From NCBI GenBank assembly GCA_029012165.1, contig JAQXLO010000272.1, positions 1-6,874 on the forward strand: a DNA stretch of 6,874 nt. Reading direction: 5' to 3'. The first letter of the stretch is position 1; every line of letters starts with the position of its first letter. The notes beneath the pieces are model-generated. The model ran no database searches. It had not been told where the DNA came from and saw only the letters and a program-made list of their open reading frames with translations. This document shows positions 1 through 5,244 of this stretch, in pieces. This stretch comes from Oscillospiraceae bacterium. GTDB lineage: Bacteria > Bacillota > Clostridia > Oscillospirales > Acutalibacteraceae. The translations under genes and the position numbers were made by a program.

Positions 1-165
1 AAAGATACCATTCGTGAGTTTTCTTTGTACCGCTGGGACGAAAACTGCGCCCGTGACGTGCCGAAAAAAGAGAACGATCACGCCATGGACGATCTGCGCT
101 ACTTCGTAACCACCGCCATGGAAACGCACGACGGCGGTTTCTTTTCCGTAGCCGTTGAACGATAG
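1..165 (+). CDS. Phage terminase large subunit, C-terminal end (partial)
   Basis: This is the last 54 codons of a gene that begins before the window; frame 1 is open from base 1 to a TAG at 163-165. The large terminase subunit is the ATP-driven DNA-packaging motor and headful/cos nuclease that docks on the portal. The visible part contains NDHAMDDLRYFV (partial residues 25-36). This matches the conserved end of the RuvC-like nuclease domain in TerL proteins (the HAxDALRY pattern), where the Asp is a metal ligand. The ATPase domain and most of the nuclease lie outside the window. It is followed directly by the portal gene, the standard order in tailed-phage packaging modules. Its stop codon sits inside the portal gene's TAGGAGGT ribosome binding site, so translation of the two is probably coupled. 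The motif plus gene order make the call fairly secure despite the short length. Confidence 0.82.
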   Translation, partial: KDTIREFSLYRWDENCARDVPKKENDHAMDDLRYFVTTAMETHDGGFFSVAVER

Positions 166-174
166 GAGGTCATC

Positions 175-1329
175 ATGCCCTTTAAAAAGAAAAAATCACC
201 GCCTGCTGCCGTTCCCGTTCAAACCGCACCCCGCTGCACCGCCCTGTCCCCTTTCCCGCTGTTGGATCGCTATGTCCCGTCTGCAGCGCCGAACTTGGCA
301 CTGTACGGCGCCCTGCGGGAAGCGGTTCCGCTGATTGATGCCGCCATCGGCAAACTGGTGCGGCTGACCGTGGGCTTTGCGGTACACTGCGAAAGCCCCA
401 CCGCCGACAAGGCCTTGCAGGAGTTTTTGCTGCGTGTCCCCTTGGCGGGATGCGGCAGCGGTGTACTCCCGTTTCTGTGCACGTATCTCGACCAGCTGCT
501 GACCTACGGCACGGCGGTGGGCGAGATGGTGGTGCAGGACGGCATACTCACCGGTCTGTACAATGCACCCCTTGCCAACGTGGAGCTGCGGCGTGGCGCA
601 GACGGTTTTTCCGCTCAGGTGCTGGCGGGCGATCCCGTCAAAAAACCCGTCCCCTACCCCGACCGCATTCTGCTGTCCGCCCTGCATCCCGAACCCGGCG
701 CACTGCACGGCACCTCCCTTTTGCAGGGGCTGCCATTCGTCTCCTCCGTTTTGCTGAAAATTTTCTCCGCCACCGCACAGAACTGGGAACGCATGGGCAA
801 CATCCGCTTTGCGGTCACCTACAAGCCGCAGAACGACGCCGTGGATCGTGCCTATGCCAAGGAGCGCGCCATGCAGGTCGCCCGGGAATGGAGCACCGCC
901 ATGCAGCCCGGCGGTCCTGTGCGTGACTTTGTCACCGTGGGCGACGTGTGCATCCAGACCATCGGCGCCGATGCCCCGATCCCCGACAGCGAAGTGCCCG
1001 TGCGGCAGATGCTCGAACAGATCCTCGCCAAAACGGGACTGCCGCCGTTTATGCTGGGGCTGTCCTGGTCCTCCACGGAGCGGATGTCCACCCAGCAGGC
1101 GGATATCCTCACCAGTGAGCTGGAGTCCTACCGCACCCTGCTGACACCGGTGCTGTACAAGATCTGCCGCACGTTCCTGCGCCTGTCCGGGTTTACGGAC
1201 GAGCCGCAGATTCTTTGGAACGACATCACACTGCAGGACGAGGTAGAGCTTGCCCGGGCGAGGCTGTACGATGCACAGGCACGGCAGATTCTCAAAAACA
1301 TCGAACCCGAAAAGGAGGAATCCCTCTGA
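175..1329 (+). CDS. Phage portal protein
   Basis: A 384-residue protein starting at ATG 175, five bases after a strong AGGAGGT (164-170). Portals form the dodecameric ring at one capsid vertex through which the terminase pumps DNA and to which neck proteins bind. The features resemble portal proteins: a basic N-terminus (KKKK at 4-7), a region with alternating helices and strands (residues 45-125, including YGTAVGEMVV at 111-120), GTSLLQGLPFV at 179-189, and the pattern GLPPFMLGLSWSSTERMS at 288-305. That last pattern, followed by long helices (306-338), is the typical stem/wing signature of Firmicutes phage portals. The length is at the short end for the family, which often runs 400-500 residues. 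Flanking genes (terminase before, prohead protease after) support the role. The C-terminus ends in EESL, encoded by bases that also form the next gene's ribosome binding site and start. Assignment is by motif and order, not by alignment. Confidence 0.9.
   Translation: MPFKKKKSPPAAVPVQTAPRCTALSPFPLLDRYVPSAAPNLALYGALREAVPLIDAAIGKLVRLTVGFAVHCESPTADKALQEFLLRVPLAGCGSGVLPFLCTYLDQLLTYGTAVGEMVVQDGILTGLYNAPLANVELRRGADGFSAQVLAGDPVKKPVPYPDRILLSALHPEPGALHGTSLLQGLPFVSSVLLKIFSATAQNWERMGNIRFAVTYKPQNDAVDRAYAKERAMQVAREWSTAMQPGGPVRDFVTVGDVCIQTIGADAPIPDSEVPVRQMLEQILAKTGLPPFMLGLSWSSTERMSTQQADILTSELESYRTLLTPVLYKICRTFLRLSGFTDEPQILWNDITLQDEVELARARLYDAQARQILKNIEPEKEESL
1311..1329 (+). promoter_or_regulatory. RBS and CTGA start/stop overlap that sets a CTG start codon
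   Basis: AAAGGAGG at 1311-1318 lies seven bases before CTG 1326-1328, which overlaps the portal stop TGA (1327-1329) as CTGA. No in-frame ATG, GTG or TTG is suitably placed after this site. The upstream in-frame ATG at 1215 would overlap the portal gene by 115 bases. A near-identical 15-base module, GAGGAATCCCTNTGA, recurs at 4335-4349, where the same position holds ATG. That supports CTG here as the genuine, probably weak, initiation codon. Confidence 0.75.
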
Positions 1330-2246
1330 AAAAAAGTTACGCACCCACCGAAACGCTCTCCCCGCAGACGCTCAGCGAACAGGACTTGGAGAGCATCCAC
1401 CGATTCACCCGCAAGGCACTGACGGCAGAAGAGGTCTACACCTTTCCCCTCGTTCTCTGCGACAACGAGATCGACCGGGATATGGAGCGCTTTACCGTGG
1501 ACGCCCTTGCCGACTTGGCAACGCTCTTCATCGGCAAGACGGGTCTTTTCGACCACAGCATGGAAAGCCGTGACCAGACGGCACGCATTTTCAAGGCGGA
1601 ATGCGTCACCGACCCCGAGCGCACCACGAGTGTGGGAGAGCCCTACACCTTCATCCGTGCCGTCGCCTATATGCCCCGCACGGAAAAGAATCAGTCCCTG
1701 ATCGAGGAGATCGACAGCGGCATCAAAAAGGAAGTCAGCGTCGGCTGTGCCGTGGCAGAGGTTACCTGCTCGATCTGCGGCACAGACGTCCGTCACGCCC
1801 CCTGCGCCCACCGCAAGGGCGAAGTCTATGACGGCGTACCGTGCCACCACATTCTGGACGTGCCCACAGACGCCTACGAGTGGTCCTTTGTCGCCGTCCC
1901 TGCCCAGCGCAGTGCAGGCGTCACCAAGAGGTTTCGCACGGACAACGTGGCGTCCGGTTCAGAGGTTGCTGCACTGCGCAAGCAGATCGCAGCGCTGGAG
2001 GAGGAAGCAAAGCTCGGCAAAGCGTACCGTGCTTCCCTGCTCTCGGAAACCATTCGGCTCGGTCTGTCCGCTTTGCCGCAGATGGACGGAAAGGTTTTGC
2101 AGTCCGCCTGTGAAAAACTGTCCGCCGAGGAATTGCAGGCTTTCTCCAAGTGCTTTGCGGCACAGGCACATCAGCAGACGCCCGTACATTTGCAGCTCTT
2201 TTCCGGCGATCCCCATTCGGACACCAACAACGCTTTCAAAATTTAA
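1326..2246 (+). CDS. Prohead (capsid maturation) protease with zinc-knuckle-like insert and scaffold-like C-terminus
   Basis: A 306-residue protein if read from CTG 1326. It probably cleaves the capsid scaffold or delta regions during head maturation, as S78-type (HK97 gp4-like) proteases do. GLFDHSM (73-79, candidate catalytic His77) and IKKEVSVGC (133-141, candidate catalytic Ser138) follow the His...Ser order of that family, and AYEWSFVAVPAQ (183-194) matches its conserved C-terminal strand. Between Ser138 and that strand is a Cys/His cluster (Cys148, Cys151, Cys160, His162, Cys173, with His174-175), which could bind zinc. Residues about 212-232 look like a coiled coil and about 235-280 like further helices. 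No separate scaffold gene exists before the capsid gene, so this tail may act as the internal scaffold. Gene order (portal, protease, capsid) supports the call. The third catalytic residue cannot be assigned from the sequence alone. Confidence 0.82.
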   Translation: MKKSYAPTETLSPQTLSEQDLESIHRFTRKALTAEEVYTFPLVLCDNEIDRDMERFTVDALADLATLFIGKTGLFDHSMESRDQTARIFKAECVTDPERTTSVGEPYTFIRAVAYMPRTEKNQSLIEEIDSGIKKEVSVGCAVAEVTCSICGTDVRHAPCAHRKGEVYDGVPCHHILDVPTDAYEWSFVAVPAQRSAGVTKRFRTDNVASGSEVAALRKQIAALEEEAKLGKAYRASLLSETIRLGLSALPQMDGKVLQSACEKLSAEELQAFSKCFAAQAHQQTPVHLQLFSGDPHSDTNNAFKI

Positions 2247-2260
2247 AGGAGGTTGTTTAC

Positions 2261-2602
2261 ATGAACATTTCCGCAAACGGTTTCTTTGACCACACCCTGA
2301 CCTTGCAGGCATCTTCCCCCATTCCTGCCGGTCATCCCGTCAAGCTGACGGGCAACTACACGGTTGCGGACACGGCAGACGGCGAGCGCTTCTGCGGCGT
2401 ACTGCTCTCGTACTGCGATGGCGTTTGCGCCGTACAGCTCAAGGGCGCCGTCACCCTGTCCTACAGCGGCATTGCGCCCTCGGTCGGCAATGCTTCCCTC
2501 GTTTCCGACGGAAACGGCGGTGTGAAGACCGCCGAGAGCGGCACGGCTGTGCTGGTACTTTCCGTGGACGTCACCGCAAACACCGTTACCTGTATTCTGT
2601 AA
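2261..2602 (+). CDS. Capsid decoration (cement) protein
   Basis: A 113-residue protein starting at ATG 2261, eight bases after AAAGGAGG (2245-2252), which itself overlaps the protease stop codon. The sequence is small, rich in Gly, Val, Thr and Ala, and predicted mainly beta. It ends with alternating hydrophobic strands (VLVLSVDVTANTVTCIL). This pattern, together with the position between prohead protease and major capsid gene, matches the head-stabilising proteins of the lambda gpD / DUF2190-like kind, which bind the outside of the mature shell and resist internal DNA pressure. There is no signal peptide or membrane segment. Longer in-frame readings from upstream ATGs (for example 2150) would run into the protease gene and have no matching ribosome site. 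Role is inferred from fold-like composition and gene order. Confidence 0.72.
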   Translation: MNISANGFFDHTLTLQASSPIPAGHPVKLTGNYTVADTADGERFCGVLLSYCDGVCAVQLKGAVTLSYSGIAPSVGNASLVSDGNGGVKTAESGTAVLVLSVDVTANTVTCIL

Positions 2603-2616
2603 AGGAGGAAGAAACC

Positions 2617-3618
2617 ATGGCATTTGATACACTCCGACTGGAAAAAGGACTCTACACCACCGGCAAATCCTTCACCGGCGCACTGGAAACGCTGGATCCT
2701 TCCGAAGCCTACAAGGGTACGCCCCTGGAAGGACTGGACGCCTATCAGCGCCAGCTCAAGCGCTTCGACATCCGCATCAGCGGTCCCGGCAGCAGCGCCG
2801 TCGAAAAGTTTTTTGCCACCACCGACTCCGCCGCACTGTTTCCGGAATATGTCGCCCGTGCTGTTCGTCAGGGCATGGAGGAAGCGGATCTGCTTCCCTC
2901 CATCGTGGCGGCAACCACGCAGATCGACGGTCTGGATTACCGCTCCATCGAATCCGTTCCCACCGATGCGGACAAGGAGCTCTCTGTTGTCGCCGAAGGC
3001 GCCTTCATCCCCGAAACCGTTGTGCGCACCCAGGAAAATCTGGTGCGCCTGCACAAGCGTGGTCGTATGCTCACCGCATCCTACGAAGCGATTCGCTTTC
3101 AGAAGCTGGATCTGTTCACCATCACCCTCAAGCAGATCGGTGCATACATTGCCCGCACCCAGTTTGCGGACGCCGTGAACGTGCTGAAAAACGGGGACGG
3201 CAACAACAATGCCGCCGCAGTTTCCGACATTTCCGGCAGTGCGGTCTGCTATGCGGACATCGTGGACTTTTGGAACCGCTTCTCCCCCTACTCCCTGCGC
3301 ACCATGATCGCAAGTCCCGCCATGCTGGCAAAGCTTTTGCAGCTTCCCGAATTTAAGGACGCCTCCGCCGGGTTCAGCTTCCAGAGCACCGGCAAAATGA
3401 TCTCTCCCATCGGTGCGGAACTTCTGCGTTCGGGCGCCGTGGCAGACAAGGAGATCATCGGTCTCGACAGCACCTGCGCACTGGAAATGGTCAAGGCCGG
3501 TGACGTGACGACCGAGTTTGACAAGCTCATCGACCGTCAGCTGGAACGTGCCGCCATCACCTCCACTGCCGGCTTTGCCAAAATCTTCAAGGACGCTTCC
3601 CGCGTTCTGCACGCCTGA
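2617..3618 (+). CDS. Major capsid protein, HK97 fold
   Basis: A 333-residue protein from ATG 2617, eight bases after AAAGGAGG (2601-2608), a site that overlaps the previous stop codon. It is the shell subunit. Features match HK97-fold capsid proteins of Firmicutes phages: an N-arm segment LFPEYVARAVRQGME (74-88); a hairpin region rich in Val, Glu and Thr (about 110-145, E-loop candidate); RGRMLTASYEAIRFQKLDLF (148-167), leading into the long spine helix (about 165-190, ending NVLKNGDG); then an A-domain with IASPAMLAKLLQLPEF (231-246). Only about 50-65 residues precede the N-arm, so any cleaved delta region would be short. That fits a scaffold supplied by the protease C-terminus. The C-terminal segment (295-333) is intact. 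Codon use resembles its neighbours and no frameshift is seen. Confidence 0.92.
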   Translation: MAFDTLRLEKGLYTTGKSFTGALETLDPSEAYKGTPLEGLDAYQRQLKRFDIRISGPGSSAVEKFFATTDSAALFPEYVARAVRQGMEEADLLPSIVAATTQIDGLDYRSIESVPTDADKELSVVAEGAFIPETVVRTQENLVRLHKRGRMLTASYEAIRFQKLDLFTITLKQIGAYIARTQFADAVNVLKNGDGNNNAAAVSDISGSAVCYADIVDFWNRFSPYSLRTMIASPAMLAKLLQLPEFKDASAGFSFQSTGKMISPIGAELLRSGAVADKEIIGLDSTCALEMVKAGDVTTEFDKLIDRQLERAAITSTAGFAKIFKDASRVLHA

Positions 3619-3632
3619 AGGGAGGTACACGG

Positions 3633-3992
3633 ATGAACGAATGGGCAGTTCTGGGCGCTCTGCAAGAAATCGCCGTATTGCAGCAGGATGCGGCGGCAGA
3701 AGCTTTGCCGCTGTGCCGCTCTGCACTGGAGTCCCTGACATCCCGCCTGAAGCCGGATGCGGATCCTGCGGACAGTCGGCTCATCCGTGCGGCGGCAGGT
3801 CTCGCCTACTACAAATTGACCCTGCGCAATTTTGCCGGCACCGATGGGATCACTTCCTTCAAGGCAGGGGACGTCACCGTCAGCCGCTCCTCGGCCTGCA
3901 CACTGGAGCAGGCGGAAAAGGTGCGGGACGAAAGTCTGCTTGCCGCTCTGCCGCTGCTGACGGACGATGCATTTCTGTTTTGCAGCGTTTGA
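3633..3992 (+). CDS. Head-tail adaptor (connector) protein
   Basis: A 119-residue, largely alpha-helical protein from ATG 3633, six bases after GGAGGT (3621-3626). Two helical stretches (about 3-40 and 45-65, AAAGLAYYKLTL) are followed by a conserved-looking FKAGDVTVS segment (78-86) and a final helix with a hydrophobic end (LLTDDAFLFCSV). Head-tail adaptors of the HK97 gp6 / SPP1 gp15 type are small helical proteins encoded directly after the major capsid gene. They form the ring under the portal. Position and composition support that role; there is no catalytic motif and no export signal. The stop codon TGA at 3990-3992 is inside the next gene's GAGGAGG site. Confidence 0.68.
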   Translation: MNEWAVLGALQEIAVLQQDAAAEALPLCRSALESLTSRLKPDADPADSRLIRAAAGLAYYKLTLRNFAGTDGITSFKAGDVTVSRSSACTLEQAEKVRDESLLAALPLLTDDAFLFCSV

Positions 3993-4001
3993 GGAGGCAG
4001 T

Positions 4002-4349
4002 ATGGATATCACAAAATTTTTAAATCTCTACGGACGGCGTGCCCGTTTTGAGGAAGAGGACGGCTGGACGAGCCGTGATTTTCACTGCTTCATCCAGCCT
4101 CTGCGGTACAAAAACAAAATGTACCTCTACGGGGTCAACACCCAGATCGGCTTCAACGCCCAAGGGCATTACCTCTACATCGGTCCCCCGGACTGCGATG
4201 TGACCAAGCTCTCCGACGATGTTGTCCTGCACGTCGGCGAGAACAGGTACCGCATTGACCGTGCCGAAAAGGTCTACTGCGGCGAAAAGCTGTACTACAT
4301 CTGGGCGATCATCCGCACCGTCGTGGAAGAAAGCGAGGAATCCCTATGA
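4002..4349 (+). CDS. Head-closure / stopper-like neck protein
   Basis: A 115-residue protein from ATG 4002, four bases after GAGGAGG (3991-3997). It is predicted beta-rich: segments such as DFHCFIQPLRYK, HYLYIGPPD and YYIWAIIRTVVEE resemble small barrel proteins of the SPP1 gp16 / HK97 stopper group, which plug the portal channel and join head to tail. It lies one gene after the adaptor, the canonical place for a stopper. It ends EESL and its stop codon overlaps the next start as ATGA (4346-4349), so the downstream gene is likely translationally coupled. There is no clear enzymatic motif. An alternative is a generic phage structural protein of unknown function, since the family is weakly conserved. 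Confidence 0.6.
   Translation: MDITKFLNLYGRRARFEEEDGWTSRDFHCFIQPLRYKNKMYLYGVNTQIGFNAQGHYLYIGPPDCDVTKLSDDVVLHVGENRYRIDRAEKVYCGEKLYYIWAIIRTVVEESEESL
4335..4349 (+). promoter_or_regulatory. RBS and ATGA coupling module, near-copy of 1315-1329
   Basis: GAGGAATCCCTATGA overlaps the end of the stopper gene and the start of the next gene. It differs at one base out of 15 from 1315-1329, where the start codon is CTG rather than ATG. GAGG at 4335-4338 serves as the Shine-Dalgarno core, seven bases before ATG 4346. Confidence 0.6.
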
Positions 4350-5185
4350 GCACCGTCAGCGCACTGCCCTCGGACATCGTGCATTGGCTCAGCGCACAGG
4401 ATGCGCTGTCCAACATCACCTTTCTCACGGAATTTCCCGCCGTCAAAAAGGCGATTCCGCTGAAAAAGGTCATTGTCGCCGTGGGGCTGGAATCCGTCAC
4501 CCTCGAGGACAAGTATGTGGATGACGGCAACGGCATCCTCATAAAGCAGGAATACTGCCGCTCTGCGCAGCTGCACATCACCCTCGCCATACACGTCCCC
4601 TTCTCTTTGGGCGGCAAAACCTGCCATGAAGTGTTTTCCAACGTGGTGGACGCCCTGTCCTTCGCCTCCGACCTGAACATCGAGGAGTCCGGCTGCGGAA
4701 ACATCACCTCCGACCGGGACACCGACGCCCTTGTGCTCAAAGGATTTCTGCGCATCGCCGCCGACTTTTGTCCCGCCGCATCCTCCGATATGCACTTTCA
4801 GTCGTTTCTCGACAAAGAGCTGCTTTGCGGGACACATATTCGCAACGATGCGCTCCACGTCTCCGCCGGGGACAGGGAACGCTGGAACAATCCCATCGCC
4901 GTCTCCTCCTACACCGGCACGGGACACAGCACCAACACCATAAGTCTTGGCTTTATGCCGTCCTATGCCGCCGTCTTTGCGGCGGAATACCCCTGCGCCG
5001 AGTACAACACCGGCACCGGGAAAACCGATATCTACGCCGCCTATGCCGTCCCCGGCGGCGGCTCCGTGGGTCTGCAGATCCACAGCCAAGGGTTCACCGT
5101 GCTGAACAATTCCCCGGACTTCGGCAGCTGTGTCCCCTATCTGAACAAGGCAGGCATACAGTATTACTACTTTGTCCTGAAATAA
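4346..5185 (+). CDS. Fusion of tail-terminator-like domain and phage fibre-type C-terminal domain
   Basis: A 279-residue protein, last gene of the head operon. Residues about 1-145 look like a tail terminator/completion protein: an N-terminal helix, PLKKVIVAVGLESV (38-51), a beta segment LHITLAIHVPF (76-86), CHEVFSNVVDALSF (93-106) and a closing strand DALVLKGFLRIAADF (127-141). Such proteins cap the tail tube and bind the stopper, and this one sits just after the stopper gene. Residues about 150-182 hold a linker with HIRNDALHVSAGDRERWN (164-181), a pattern common in phage tail fibre and appendage proteins. Residues 187-279 (SYTGTG, TISLGFMPSYAAVF, a Gly-rich middle, FTVLNN, KAGIQYYYFVLK) resemble beta-rich C-terminal domains of phage fibres. 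The frame is open throughout and codon use does not shift. It could be a functional neck protein carrying a receptor or cargo domain, or the product of a deletion joining two distant tail genes. Domain calls are from pattern recognition only. Confidence 0.62.
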   Translation: MSTVSALPSDIVHWLSAQDALSNITFLTEFPAVKKAIPLKKVIVAVGLESVTLEDKYVDDGNGILIKQEYCRSAQLHITLAIHVPFSLGGKTCHEVFSNVVDALSFASDLNIEESGCGNITSDRDTDALVLKGFLRIAADFCPAASSDMHFQSFLDKELLCGTHIRNDALHVSAGDRERWNNPIAVSSYTGTGHSTNTISLGFMPSYAAVFAAEYPCAEYNTGTGKTDIYAAYAVPGGGSVGLQIHSQGFTVLNNSPDFGSCVPYLNKAGIQYYYFVLK

Positions 5186-5189
5186 AGAA

Positions 5190-5224
5190 AGAAGGCAGAT
5201 GGAGCATGGTTCCGTCTGCCTTCT
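5190..5224. terminator. Bidirectional intrinsic terminator between the head operon and glpK
   Basis: A near-perfect 14-bp stem: AGAAGGCAGATGGA (5190-5203) pairs with TCCGTCTGCCTTCT (5211-5224) around a 7-base loop, with one G-U type mismatch. On the + strand it is followed by GTGTGTTTTAT (weak T-rich). On the - strand the stem is followed by TTCTTTCTTTATTTC (5189-5175), a better T-tract. It lies 4 bases after the + strand stop at 5185 and 20 bases beyond the glpK stop at 5245, so it can end both convergent transcripts. Confidence 0.87.
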
Positions 5225-5244
5225 GTGTGTTTTATAAACCGCCG

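Noticed and set aside
1215..1325. Upstream ATG start for the prohead protease
   Set aside because: It would overlap the portal gene by 115 bases without a ribosome site, while CTG 1326 has a strong one and a repeated coupling context.
196..1344. A 382-codon open frame on the - strand opposite the portal gene
   Set aside because: Shadow frame with Gln/Gly/His-rich composition and no motif; the portal gene on the + strand has the ribosome site and family pattern.
2461..3741. A 426-codon open frame on the - strand opposite the major capsid gene
   Set aside because: It mirrors the codon bias of the capsid gene, has a Gly/Val/His-rich composition with no domain signature, and no ribosome binding site or promoter is evident.
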